A stretch of DNA of 64,000 bases from assembly GCA_958450365.1 (NCBI GenBank), contig CAUEEP010000898.1, positions 248,001 to 312,000 on the forward strand, read 5' to 3'. Source of the stretch: Mesorhabditis belari. Taxonomy: Eukaryota; Nematoda; Chromadorea; Rhabditida; Rhabditidae. The notes below the pieces were generated by a model. The model was not told the DNA's origin and did not search any database. It saw only the letters and a list, made by a program, of their open reading frames with translations. The translations under genes were made by a program, and so were the position numbers. Shown piece after piece: positions 22,686 to 34,300 of the stretch (position 1 is the stretch's first letter; each line of letters opens with the position of its first letter).

Positions 22686-23130
22686 AGCAAAACCAAACCA
22701 AAGCTTCCTTTTCTAATCTTTAGCAAGAGTCGATTTTCTATCCAAGCAAACCTTTCCCCGACTCCAACCACAACAACTCAATTCGATTCAATTTATTAAA
22801 ATGCCTCCGTTTCCAATTTTTTTTCTTAATTTGTCCAAACGATTCCATTAAATCGGCCTTTCTCATTTGAAGAACTCTATCTTTTGGTCTTTCGAATGAA
22901 ATTGAAATTTTTTTACGAGAAATAATTGAATTCCTCACACTTCATTTTAGTTTTTGATCTTTCTTTAATGACAAACATTTTATTGCACTCGTTTCAACTC
23001 ATTCTTTTTATATTTCTTTTCATTCATTTCTTGCGAACTTGTGAACGAACTCATTAGTAAAATCATAAGTTTCAAAGAGCACCTATTACTTCCGGACAAG
23101 AAACGGACACCTGTTACTTCCCTTTAGCTG
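22686..23130. other. Upstream region of receptor gene
   Basis: AT-rich; no supported gene. TATAAAG at 23131-23137 lies 20 nt before the start codon of the receptor gene and may be a core promoter element. Confidence 0.4.
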
Positions 23131-23150
23131 TATAAAGTGCTTTGAGAAGA

Positions 23151-26100
23151 ATGGTGTTGAAAGATGGGAGGAGTTATGTCTTCTCAGATGATCCTGTCAA
23201 CACACAATTTCTCGCTATCATGTATTTTTGCGTAGGTTCGTTTATTTATGGATCTTCGATCTTTATCTTTTTCCTTAAAATTGCTCGAGATTGTGCTAGA
23301 GAACTAAACCTGTCACAGTTAGATGATCATTGTTTAACAGTGCTCAAAACTTACTTGAGCTTGTTTTGTGTTCTTACTCTAACATTGGAAGTACTTCTGC
23401 CAGTTAGCGTTTAAACTTGCAACTAGCAGCATCATCTTTAACTTGAATTTTTGTGTTCTTGGATATTTCTAAATTTTTACCGTACTACTTTTTGTTTACG
23501 ATTCATTACGAATCCACGAAACCATACTAAACTTCCGTAAACAATTACTCAGCTAGCTGTTCTGAAACTTTCAAATATCAAGAAGTTATTCAGAAAAAGC
23601 TACCGTAAATACTATAATTTCAGCCCTGAATTTCAGCTATTTTTTGATACCTAAGTGCGCATTGTAGCATAAACCAGTGTCGAGAAAAACTCATTCAAAG
23701 CTAGACTACACAACACTCTGCACCGTCATTATGGGGGTGGGGTACTATTACAGTATTTACGGTATGTCTTATTTAAAGTAAAATTTAACATCAATCATTC
23801 AAATCTTTCAGGATGTATCGCCTTATTTTGCAATCTTCTCAATGTTTGTATTTTCATTTCCCTTCAACGCCACACCAAGAAATACAAATTGTTCATTGCT
23901 TTGGAGATTGGAGAAATTGTTAACGGTGAGTCACTTTGATAATTAATAGAAACAAAAATATTTGTCTGGTGTGTCAGAAGTTTCCCATAGCTCCAGCAGA
24001 AAACTGTTCAGCTAGAGATCTCCTAAAAAATATAAGAAAAAGAGAAAATGTTGGTTGACATTCACGGGAAATGCCTGCGAACTGAATTTTGTAGGTTCTC
24101 ATGCAAATTTGTTGACCTCTTTTGGTTGAAGAAAATGATTCAGTGAGCTGGGGAAAAACAAAAGTTCAAGTTAAAGTTTTAGAGAAGGAATTAGTTCAAA
24201 CAGAACAGCAAATAGTTTACGATAGGTAATGCAGTTTAATTCAAAGAGAAGCAGCTTGATATTTGGTAAAGTTTTATGTAGAAAAACTGGCTTGAGATAA
24301 TTAGGAGATAAAAGAATACAGCCTGTTTCTATCAAGTCAAAAAAAAAGCTATGTGCAAGTGTTGCAGCTCTGCAATAAGACATCTAGCCTTACCTAGCAT
24401 TGGGAGACATATCGGTGTAGTTCATTGATAGAGCTCTACACTCTATAGAGTGTTTGCCCCGTAAATGAGAGGTCGCATTTTCGAATCCTGGTGGCGCCCA
24501 TGTTTTTTATTCCCAGCCCTAACTCATAAAGACCAACGGGTCCAACTTTTATACAACGCATAATGCTATTGGTTTAACGGTGAATTAATCAATGATCGAA
24601 AAACCTTATTGGGATTTAAATCTAACGTAATCGATTTACCTTTGTGCCAAAGTTTCGCTTCGAAATGTCACGATCGGTTCTGAACGTTCCCTTGTAAGAA
24701 GTGGTAAGGCTTAAGACCCTACCCTGGCGGCAATAGGATACGTGTCAGTGTAGCTCATTGGTAGTTCGTCCGGTAAGCGATAGGCCTCAGGTTCAAGTCC
24801 CAGCGTTGAACATTGTTTTGTATTCCCAGATCTAACCCAAGTCGAACTCAGCAATCCGAGCTTTATTATCAGGTTGGCAACTAAATAATGGCCCTTTTCA
24901 GTAAAAACAAAAAATTTATTAACAAGATGAACAAATATCAACATCAATCCAAAAGGTATTCTCCGTCATTCTTTATTACTTCTTTCCACTTTTGACGGAG
25001 CAACTGGATTCCTCTCTTGAAAAATTCTTCTGGTTGATCGTCAAAGAACTTCTGCACTGAAATTCGGACTTCGTCAAGGTCATTGAACTTTTTCTCGGCT
25101 AGAAAGTGTTGCATCGATCGAAAAAGATGGTAATCATTAGGCCCCATATCCGGGCTGTATGGCGCATGAGGAAGAACATTCCAGCCCAACTCCTCGATTT
25201 TCTCCATTGTAAGTTTTGCAGTGTGTGGTTTTGCGTTATCATGGAGAAAATGAATTGAAGAGGGTTCGAGTCCTTGAGAGCGAATTGCTTGATCTACACG
25301 ATGTAGTTGAGACGAATAGAGTTCTGAATTAACCGTTTGCCGGCTTTTGAGAACCTCGAAATGCACCAACCCACGAGAACTCCACCACACACAGAGGAGA
25401 GTTTTCTTTGAGTGAATATCCGGCTTCGGAGTTGGTTTTGGGTCTTCGTTTGTGCTAAGCCACTGTCGTTTTCGCGTTCGATTATCATAAAAGATCCATT
25501 TTTCATCAGAAGTAACAATGGAATCCAAGAAGCTTCCTTTTTCGCAAGTTTTAGTAGTATTCCAGCTGTGATAACACGAGTAGCCTTATTTTCTTCGCTC
25601 AATTCATGCGGAATCCACTTTCCACTGCGGTTACTTTTCCCCGATGCATGAAGTCGCTTTTCGATTGCAGTATGCGAAAAGCCCAATCGATCCCCTGATG
25701 TTTGACTTGGATCCTCCTTTAAAGCTGCTTCCAAAATATCGTTCTGCAGAAGTTCGGGTCGTCCTTGGCGAGGCTCATCTTCAAGACTTTCATCCCCTTC
25801 CTTGAACCGTCGATACCATCTCTTACATTGTGTTTCGGAAAGAGCTTCATCACCAAAAACTCGCAATAAATCTCTGTGGGTTTCGGCAGCTGTTTTGTCT
25901 TGTTTGTAGTCGTACCAGAGACAGACACGCATTCGATATTTGAGATCTTCCATTTCTAAACAAAATTATTTGAAAAGTATCAAATCAAGGAAAGTAAAAA
26001 ACGTATAATAATGCACCAGAAATTCAGTAATATTCAATTAACAACAAGCGAGGGTAGATTAAACGCAAAGATTAAAAGATTTTATCAAAAAAGGGCGGGG

Positions 26101-27773
26101 GCCATTATTTAGTTGCCAACCTAATAGTACTATCCTACTCAACATTGACCATTTCAGGCATTGCCTACATTTCGACGGGTGCCGGTCGGTATGGAACACT
26201 TCTCAGTGGTGTCATTTTTGACTCGATCACCACTTTTGGATGTTTCATTTATGTAAGTAAATCAATTTTCATAATTGGCATAAATGACTCATCTTACTGT
26301 AATCATAGCCACTTTTTAGCGACCCTGGTGTGTATTTCTATTGATGGGAACACAAATCCCAGCAGCTCTCATCATGATATCCGTTGTCGAGAGGTTAACA
26401 GGTAAATTTTGCTCTTTTGAACTTTAACAAGCTGTCAATAGGTTTAATAATAATATTGTTTTAAATTGAAAACGATCTAGCTTTGTCTTTAGCTGTTTTC
26501 CAACCGGCAACTTATCAAAAAGTCTGGGATGATGCTTTCAAGACAAAGGCCATCCTGGGTGTTTGTTTATTTGAATTGGTAAGTAGTTGTAGTATTTTTT
26601 CAAATTTACAAAAGCAAGGCAGGCAAATTTATTAGGCTTAGGCTTAGGCTCAGGCTTAGGCTCCGGCTTAGGCTTAGGCTCAAGCTCAGGCTCAGGCTTA
26701 GGCTCAAGCTCAGGCTCAGACTTAGGCTTAGGCTTAGGCTCAAAAATTGTTAAACGTGTCTGTATCGCACTAGCTCACCTAGTAAACGAGAGCTTGCGGA
26801 TTCGAATTCCGGCGCCAACCATGTATTTGCATTCTCAGCTCCAACCCAAGAAAGAGCTAGCATCCCCAACTCTAGCAGTACCAAATTACAGCCAATCTTT
26901 CCAGATATCTCTCTTACTTGCTGCTGGGTCTTCCTACAATGAAACCTTAGAAAATTCGACTTCTCATTGCCCTGCCACTGCTTGTGTTTCTCCATTGTAC
27001 GGCAATTTTCACTTCTTCTTTACGGTAACCAACAATATTATTAACTTCTAACTAATCTATTTTTATAGGTTCTTACATTTTCGATCAGTTTCATCTCGTT
27101 GGCGATTGTTTTTATCAGCAAAAGAGTGAGTTCACAGAAAAAAGCTTGATCAGATTCAAAGTGCTTCAGAAAATGATCTGTTCAAAAGGTGGACATGGGT
27201 ATTTTCTATCAACAATGATGCTAACAGGTACACTAGTTTCAGTAGTTCTTTCATTAAATCATTTTTCAGGACTTTGCGTGATTGTAATGGGCTTCCCGGC
27301 TGTTGCCTCATTGGCGAACGCATGGAATATTTCCCAAACAGAAGATGTATTTTTTGGGGTTTCAGTCTGCATGCCAGGGTAAGTTTTACAGTTTATTTAA
27401 GTTTAAACAACATGCAAACGGTTGAACAAAGCTTTCTGAATAACTTAACAATATCATAACTGTTTTCACAATCTAATCAACTCATTTTCAGTCTGATTTC
27501 CCTAGCAACAACCCTCGCCAATGGCCTCTTCCACAAAGAATACCGTAAAAAGGTAACTTTCTTTATTCAACCTCTTCATCTCTCTATTTCTTCGCATGCA
27601 ATTCACTTATTTGCTTTCAGTTAATTAAGGTTTACTCATCAAGAATTCGAAGAAAAGTTCGATTAAATATGGATGAGGGCTCATTTAAAGACAAAGCCAC
27701 TGCAATTCCCACGCCGCGGATCGTCTCGGCGCAAAGGTTCGGATATTTTTGTTCATATCTTCGTTTTTGTTGA
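23151..27773 (+). CDS. Seven-transmembrane chemoreceptor-like GPCR
   Basis: Eleven exons: 23151-23235, 23812-23925, 26158-26252, 26320-26401, 26493-26578, 26905-27024, 27069-27125, 27170-27227, 27270-27378, 27492-27552, 27621-27773; 1020 nt encodes 339 aa with consistent phases. Membrane spans: TM1 CIALFCNLLNVCIFIS, TM2 in KLFIALEIGEIVNGIAYIS, TM3 region PWCVFLLMGTQIPAALIMIS followed by VERLTAVFQPATY, TM4 ILGVCLFELISLLLAAG, a Cys loop with two N-glycosylation sites (NET, NST), TM5 VLTFSISFISLAIVFIS, TM6 GYFLSTMMLTGLCVIVMG, TM7 VFFGVSVCMPGLISLATT, and a basic tail. This is the layout of nematode serpentine chemosensory receptors; I cannot fix the sr subfamily. The end could instead splice at 27719 to an exon at about 27832-27918. 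Introns 1, 2 and 5 contain transposons and telomere-like repeats. Confidence 0.85.
23602..23764. mobile_element. 163-bp MITE (TACCGTAAATACT ends) in intron 1
   Basis: Begins TACCGTAAATACTATAAT and ends ATTACAGTATTTACGGTA. The interior contains CAGTGTCGAGAAAAACTC and CACCGTCATTATGGGGGTGG, also found at 41.14-41.2 kb. Confidence 0.8.
24411..24560 (+). mobile_element. tRNA-derived SINE copy 2 (intron 2)
   Basis: Box A-like GTAGTTCATTGATAGAGC, box B-like TTTCGAATCCTGGTGG, then the family tail ATGTTTTTTATTCCCAGCC. Confidence 0.65.
24735..24868 (+). mobile_element. tRNA-derived SINE copy 3 (intron 2)
   Basis: Box A-like TGTAGCTCATTGGTAG, box B-like GGTTCAAGTCCCAGC and tail ATTGTTTTGTATTCCCAG. The mariner inserted directly at its 3' end. 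Confidence 0.65.
24869..26124 (-). mobile_element. mariner transposon, 1256 bp, in receptor intron 2
   Basis: Terminal repeats TCAGGTTGGCAACTAAATAA and the mirrored TTATTTAGTTGCCAACCTAA with TA on both sides. Size is typical for mariner. It carries one nearly full-length transposase on the minus strand, opposite to the host gene. Confidence 0.92.
24944..25953 (-). pseudogene. mariner transposase, one frameshift
   Basis: The N-terminal part (25953 down to about 25520) carries the HTH DNA-binding region and the WIPHELSEEN linker. The C-terminal part (about 25528 to 24944) carries TSDEKW (first Asp), FLHDNAKPHT (second Asp), PYSPDMGPNDYHLF (third Asp, DD34D) and a natural stop. The halves are in different frames and overlap near 25520-25535, where a single-base indel after LAKKE shifts the frame. 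Apart from that I see no stop. Recently active but currently disabled, unless the indel is a sequencing error. Confidence 0.9.
26632..26741. repeat. Interstitial telomeric repeat (TTAGGC)n in receptor intron 5
   Basis: About 18 TTAGGC-type hexamers with variants CTCAGGC, CTCCGGC and TCAAGC. G-rich on the plus strand, opposite to the array at 14 kb. Confidence 0.88.
26757..26880 (+). mobile_element. tRNA-derived SINE copy 4 (intron 5)
   Basis: Box B-like GGATTCGAATTCCGGCGCC and tail ATGTATTTGCATTCTCAGC. It directly follows the telomere-like array and precedes the 26905 exon. Confidence 0.6.
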
Positions 27774-28086
27774 TTTCAAACTAAAACTAACTAACATTGT
27801 TGCCTATTTCTTCGTTTTTAGCTTTGTTTTCTATCGAGAAACTTTCCAAATAGCCACAAAACACAAATTAGCTAAGCTCAGTTTCCAAGCTTTGTCTTTT
27901 TTTGAATCACATCGTTAACTTTAACTTTACAATTCAATGCTGACATTATTGTATGGAATTTTAGAATTTGTTCAATTTTCAAAAAGGATTAAACCATTAG
28001 CTTTATTTCTTTGTTGTAGTGTAGTTGTTTGTAGTTTGTAGTGTAGTTCTAGTGTTCATTTCTTCTGCTAAAAGTAGCTCGTTTTG

Positions 28087-28610
28087 GGGGTAGGCTAGTT
28101 TCCGCAATTTCTTTTGCGCAACTGGGTCGTTTGTGCAACTCGCCATAACTTTCTTCTAAGTGGGCTAATCTTTATGATTTTGGTGTTATTTTGTTGCACT
28201 TATTCAGATCTACAAAATGAAACCAAAATCATAAAGATTGGCCCACTGCACGGGAAAAGAAGTAGTCTTTGTCTCCATTTGGGAAGTACCCAGCTTCACG
28301 CAGTTTCGCAGTGATTTCGTTCACTTCATTGTTTGAATCAGCTGTTTCACTGAATATCTTTCTGATCATAAAGCCAAAGATAAAGACGGGGTAGGCTAGT
28401 TTCCGCAACTTTTTTTGCGCAACAGGGTCATTGCGCACCTCTTCTAAGTGGGCCAATCTTTATGATTTTGGTGTTATTTTGTTGCACTTATTCAGATCTA
28501 CAAAATGAAACCAAAATCAGAAAGATTGGCCCACTTAGAAGAAAGTTATGGTGAGTTGCGCAAACGACCCAGTTCGGCAAATGATCCTGTTGCGGAAACT
28601 AGCCTACCCC
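28087..28610. mobile_element. Composite MITE carrying a captured host exon
   Basis: Outer ends GGGTAGGCTAGTTTCCGCAA and TTGCGGAAACTAGCCTACCC, and internal AGTGGGCTAATCTTTATGAT blocks in inverted orientation. A second GGGGTAGGCTAGTTTCCGC end lies at about 28388, so it is one and a half MITEs with host DNA between. A simple 237-bp copy is at 56142-56378. Confidence 0.85.
28252..28386 (-). pseudogene. Captured fragment of the 55.4-56.7 kb gene
   Basis: The reverse complement matches 56380-56512 almost base for base, including the intron 3' end (TCTTTATCTTTGGCTTTATG) and exon codes KIFSETADSNNEVNEITAKL onward to FFS. Because intron sequence is included, it was captured from genomic DNA rather than mRNA. 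Confidence 0.92.
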
Positions 28611-28631
28611 TCATTTTGTTTCCTTTATTTT

Positions 28632-28857
28632 TCTCGGCAATAAAGTCAAAATGTTTCCCGGTAAAGTAATTCAAGAAACTCTGGAAATTCATTGGAAAAA
28701 TGGAGTTTTCTTGGTATCCGCTTCGTACAATTCCATTTTAAGAGATTTACTCCTTTTCTCTTCATAACTTCTTTTCAAGAAAGATATTCTTAACTTTCCT
28801 TTTCCCAAAAAATCAATTACTTTAGATCGGGAAACTTTTTGACTTTATTCCCGAGAA
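28632..28857. repeat. Foldback repeat, ~43-bp arms
   Basis: TTTCTCGGCAATAAAGTCAA...AAAGTAATTC at 28632-28675 is inverted at 28815-28857 (GATCGGGAAACTTTTTGACT...GAGAAA). Probably a decayed MITE. Confidence 0.65.
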
Positions 28858-29246
28858 AAATACAGAAATAGAAAACCAAATGTGCTACTTTTAGAAAAAA
28901 ATAAATGAAGCTAATGGTTTGATCTTTTTGAAAATTAAAGAAATTAGAAAAACAGAATTCCTTGGAGTTCCCTAAACTTGAGAAAGATGAGAAAAGTTCA
29001 CAAAGTTCACCAAATACATCTGAATAACCTACAAATGCTAAATTTTTCATAATCGAGTGATTATTTTATTTCCCGATCTATTGTAAAGTAATTTAGTTAA
29101 TAATCAATCAGATTGTGCTTGTATAAATATAAAAATTATAAAAGGAAAGGAAAAGATCAAAAAAGTATCTCAAAATTTCATTTATCACACCATAAACGAA
29201 CTCTGTTGCACAATGTACAGTTTAGAAGGAAACCTTTCAAATATAT

Positions 29247-29384
29247 ATATATGTTACGTCCGAATCTGAGGAGACGTCCATCTCCGATCCGGACGTCCGA
29301 ATCTGAGGAGATTCATTCTCCGCTGAAACGGACGTCCGGCTCAGAGATGGACGTCCGACTCAGAGATGGACGTAACATATATAT
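29247..29384. repeat. Palindromic element with ATATATATGTTACGTCC ends
   Basis: Left ATATATATGTTACGTCCGAA and right TGGACGTAACATATATAT are inverted. GGACGTCCG and CAGAGATGGACGTCCG blocks repeat inside. Confidence 0.8.
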
Positions 29385-29483
29385 GCTTTATTCGCTTTAA
29401 TAGCGACAAAACAGAATCACAATAATTACCCGGGACACCACTCAAAAGACACCCAAAAGATAAATAGATACCTCAAGAAAGAA

Positions 29484-29830
29484 TCACAGAGTAGTCAAAT
29501 CAATTGCCGAAATTACGGCTTTAAATCTGGCCAAGGTGGGAATATCACGAACATGTGGGGGTAAAATGTTCCAGGATTTAATAACTCGGTTAAAAAAGAA
29601 ACTGTGGGGGATTTTAGAGGAAACGGAAGGTTCGTGTATGAGAAAAGGCCTTCTGGAGGTACCCCGTAGAATTCAAAGAGAATTCAAAGAGAATTCAAAG
29701 AGAATTCAAAGAGAATTCAAAGAGACCAGAAAAAAGGGGGGTCGGGATGAATGCCTTTAACAATTTTAAAGCATTTCACTAAATCGATGATAAGGCGGCG
29801 TTGGTGTAATATTTCTGTAACATATGATTT
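29484..29830 (-). pseudogene. LINE (non-LTR retrotransposon) ORF2 C-terminal relic
   Basis: On the minus strand the frames read RRLIIDLVKCFKIVKGI, then after a frameshifting repeat SFFFNRVIKSWNILPPHVRD and ARFKAVISAID before a stop at 29484-29486. The FFxNRVIxxWNxLP and FK motifs are typical of the C-terminal end of non-LTR reverse transcriptases. 5'-truncated, as usual for LINEs. Confidence 0.7.
29668..29725. repeat. 12-bp tandem repeat GAATTCAAAGA inside LINE relic
   Basis: Five copies of AGAATTCAAAG-type units. The expansion lies between the two recognisable LINE coding blocks and breaks their frame. Confidence 0.85.
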
Positions 29831-30347
29831 TCAACTTTCTGTTGTACACTTGAAAACGTTAATTATTAAAGATTTCTCAACTTATAAAATCAATTTCAGA
29901 AAGGGAACCACCACAACTTCAGTCTCTCCTTCGACTCAAGTTGGGCCAATTGGATAACTGAGGAAACAATAACAAAAACACACCTGAACACTTGCCATTT
30001 GCTTCAAATTTTTGTCATTTTTAACTTTTTTTGTTCCCAATAAAGTTTTAAAGATTTAGATGATGAATTTATTCATTTAAAGTTCTATTTCTTGATTCTA
30101 ATTTACCAAGGCTTTCAAAACTTGGTACAAGATTCATTCTTCGTCATACCATCATAAAATTTAAAGTACGATTTCATTTAAAGAACATCAAAGTCTGATT
30201 TTGCAAGTTTTTTGGCTTAGAAAGTTTACTGAAAGAGTGGAAGGGGCCCCAATTTGGCCCTAATTTGGCATTTGATGTTAAAGTTTCTGAGTTTTTTTTA
30301 TCAAGCCCCAATTTGGCCTTGATAAGATTAATCAAAAAATCGATCTC

Positions 30348-30563
30348 ATGGTGAATCCAAAAGTTCAAAATCGAGTCGAGCCAAAAGAGACGGCAATCGA
30401 TGAACCGGAAATGCTGCCGATTGATGGGATAGTGAAAGAGATTGGAGTGACTCCGTTAAAGACTACAGTCATCACGAAATCCTCCGTTTCCTACAATCAT
30501 CCAAATGCTCAAACGATTCAGCCAGCAAAAGAACACAAAGGGAATCCAGTGTTCTCCGCTTAA
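30348..30563 (+). CDS. Small hypothetical ORF, 71 aa
   Basis: Single-exon frame, hydrophilic, Lys/Pro/Glu/Thr-rich, no signal peptide or motif. Codon use is less AT-biased than the surroundings, which is the main reason to keep it. It may be a last exon of a gene whose upstream exons I could not find. It ends 11 nt before a MITE. Confidence 0.3.
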   Translation: MVNPKVQNRVEPKETAIDEPEMLPIDGIVKEIGVTPLKTTVITKSSVSYNHPNAQTIQPAKEHKGNPVFSA

Positions 30564-30573
30564 CTTCATTCTA

Positions 30574-31137
30574 TTGGGTTGTCCAGTTATGAATGCGCGT
30601 TTTTTACTATTTTGTAAATTTCTCAAGATACCAAAAGCAAGAAAAAAATATATATGAGTATTATTCGAAAGCTGAAGATCTCCTCTACATTTTGATATAA
30701 AAAGTTTTTGAATTTCTTCAGCTTTTGGGAAACTTGACTGCACAGAAGAAGAGGTGGCCAAAAAATGGAAGGGTGCCTTTGGATCAAGTTTTGGCTCCGC
30801 TCAAATTGAGTTAACTGCTTGATGTTTGGCCAATAGATATATCAATACAACTTTTTTTAAATATAACAATTTCAGAGCATCTTTACTTTTCTGGACGGTT
30901 ATTTTCCACCATAAAACTTGAGGAATAGCTAAGCTGGAATGGGTTTTTTCGAAAACGACCTCTCCCTTTGTGCAGTCAAATTCCCAAAAAGTTGAATGAA
31001 TTCAAAAACTTTTTTATTCCAAAATGTAGAGGAGATCTTCAGCTTTCGAATGATATATAACACCCATATACATCTGTTCGATACCTTGAGAAATTTACAA
31101 AATAGTAAAAACGCGCATTCATAACTGGACAACCCAA
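30574..31137. mobile_element. MITE family B (TTGGGTTGTCCAGTTATG ends), 564 bp
   Basis: Ends TTGGGTTGTCCAGTTATGAA and its reverse complement with TA on both sides; long internal inverted homology (ATCTCCTCTACATTTTG, TTTGTGCAGTCAA). A partial relative is in the intron at 45.54-45.8 kb. Confidence 0.85.
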
Positions 31138-31378
31138 TATTTGAGTACAATAAATTTTCTATTTGTCCAAGAAGAACGTTTATTTCTAAAGCTTGAATAA
31201 CATCAATTCTGATTTTTGGAAGCTTTGATTCTCTGGATTTTTGGAAGCTTTACTCAGCTTCAAACCGTTTTTTCATAAGATTAAAAGGTCAAGAGTTCAA
31301 TAGTTTGTGAATTGTGCGTGTTTTTTTTCTTTTTAAAAGCTAAGAACTAATATCTTTTAGTAGTAAATTTCACATGAA

Positions 31379-34300
31379 TTAGAAAGAATAAAACCATGGA
31401 TGAAAACCATTCACAAAAAGCCAAGTGATAAGAGAAATGAGAGATGTTGTGAGAATCCAAGTCAAAGCTTTCACTTCAACAGATTGGCCGCTGAAAGAAG
31501 ACATGATTGAGAAGATGAAATACAAGAAAAGGGCAACAGATGCCCAGAATAAACCAATAAAGAGACCAAAAAGTTTTTCGAGGAAAGAATCTTCAACCAT
31601 TGTCATGGCATAGTCGTTGTAAAATTTAGCTGTTATGTTACAAATTAAAATTGTTAGGCCAACAATTGTGAAATAGAGATTGTCTAAACTTGGGAGACCG
31701 GGAGGACATCGTAATTCAGCAAAAACGTAACCATTCACGAGGAAACAGTGAGCAAAAATCATAAGGAATGAGCCATAGAGAAAGACTAGCTGATCAAACT
31801 TTTCAGTCTCAGAGCATTTTGAGTATTTGAATCCTTTACGGATGATTAAGTACAAAGGAAATCCGATAAAGAGAGCCATTTTAGCTGTAGAGAGAAGGCC
31901 TTGGAAAATGAAAGAAAAACCTTCAATTTTGTTCATTTTAAAGCACTTAGGCCATCCATTAATGTAACGAATTTGTTCATTTCCTTTGTGGTTTTGAAGT
32001 TCGCGAGTGGCAACCTGAAAAAGTTGAAGATTTCAAAAAGTTTTTCTTGATTATGAGTAAATTGAACTTTATCTGAAAGCTTGGAATCAAACTCTTTAAA
32101 TTATTGGGTTGGTGAATTGAAAACTGCCGGACTTTGAACTAAAATTTATTCAACATAAAATCATGAATTCATTCCAAATCATTTCCATTATTATTGACGA
32201 CTTCTGCCCATTTTAGCCTTAGTCCATCCAATATTTAAGGGAGAATTCGCGGTCGCTTTTTATTGGAAATTCGGTTTTGCGGGCAGGTACGATCACAAGA
32301 ACCCAGTTTTTAAGAATTTTTTTGCTTCTTTCTAGACAGCTTTTGATATGTTACGTTTTATTTTTAACTCTAGATCAAGATTAAAGTTCAAGAATGTTTC
32401 TAAAACTAAATATTGGGTTGGTGAATTGAAAACTGCGGGACTTTGAACTAAGGTTTATTCAACATAAAACCATAAATTCATTCCAAATAATTTCCACTAT
32501 TATTGACGACTTCTGCCCATTTTACAGGCAATTTGCGGATTCCTCTTTCGTAGTAGGATTTTGGTTTGTGTGTGAGACAAGTGTGAGACTCAATGGAGGG
32601 CTCAAATGGAGGACTGGAGATGTCCCAGTTTGAGCACTTTCTTCAAAAGAAACCCATTTTGGTATCAATAGAAAAGTTGTAGAGAATCAAAAATTAGGCT
32701 TATAGCCAAATTTCCAAAAAGATACACTTAGTAGTTTCGCTTAAAATGCAAGTTTTGTGAAAATTCGTAAATTTGGCATTTCTTGATAACCAGTTTTTGA
32801 ATCGTCGTGAAAATTTGGATAAGCTTGATTTTTGATTCTCTACAACTTTTCCATTGACATCAAAATGGGTTTCTTTTGGAGAAAGTGCTCAAAATGGGAC
32901 ACATGACAATGGCCGGCCAGTTTTCAATTCACCAACCCAATACATGTATTCTTTAATCAACAAACCTGAAGTGCAGCCCAAGCAAGAATGACGAGAAGAA
33001 GCTGTTTCTTCCAGTTTGGCAATGAAATCAAAGAGATGGGAGCCTTCGTTGACGATCGTTCATCTGAATTAACTTATTCTAGATCTAATTGCTAATACGA
33101 TAGTTTATATATTTCTATTAGGTTTTTCGGATATAAACGAGTAGTAGTAGTTATCTTAAAAACAGAAACAACACAGTTTAATCCAAAGTATATTCACCAT
33201 TATTATTGATTGCTTCTTGCCATCTTTTGCGCAAAGAGTTGATGCCGCTCTTGAAAAACTCAGCCGGCTGTGTCTCGAAAAACTTGGCGACCCAATTTTG
33301 GATATATTCACGGGTTTTGAATTTCTCATTGGCCGAAAGGTTTTGCATCGACTGGTATAAATGGTAATCGGTAAAAGGGAGCCAAATCGGGAGAATACGG
33401 TGGAAGTGGTAGAAGCTCACATCCTATATTCTCCAGTTTTTGCTGAGTGATTTTTGCAACGTGAGGTCTAGCGTTATCATAGATGAACTTTATCTTTGAT
33501 GTGTCTACTCCTTGAAAAATAAGACCTTCATTTACCCGATCAAGTTGCTGTTTGTAGAGGTCTGGTGTGACTGTTTGACCAGGTTGTAAAAGCTCGAAAT
33601 ACACAAGGCCCTTGTTATTCCACCATACTGAGAGCATGACCCTTTTCCCATGAATTTCCGGTTTCACGGTCAGATTTGGCCCTAGCCATTGCTGTTTTCG
33701 AATAGTATTATCGAAGTAGATCCACTTCTCATCTCCAGTAATGAGAGAATCAAAAAAGCCATGATCTTTGGCGTGGCGGATGAGAATTCCGGCAATAGCG
33801 GCCCGTGAAGTCTTGTTTGCACTGCTTAACTCGTGAGGAAGCCATTTCCCGCATCTGATCGTCTTTCCAATGGCGTGGAGATGCTCATCAATAGTAGAAT
33901 TTGAACATAGAAACTGTTGAGAAAGTTCGCGCGTCGTTTGACATGGATCCGATTCGATTGTGGCCCTCAAAGTATCGTTGTCTACCGCTTGAGGTCGACA
34001 AGAGTGTTCATGATCCTCGAGACTTTCATCACCATTCCGAAAGCGTTGGAATCAGACTCGGCATCGGCTTTCGGACAATACATCTTCCCAAATGCTTTGA
34101 CCAAATCTCAATGGGCTTTCGCGACTGTTTTGCCCAGTTTGAAGTCGTAAAGTAGGCATGCCTAGTTTGCGCAAACTTGATATTTCAAGTCGGTCATCTA
34201 AAGCAAGAAAAAAGCTCTTAAAAATAAGAAATTATCAGTTTAAAAAGATTCCAAATATGCACAAGATAACGTACTTTTAAATACAGAAGGACATGTTTTA

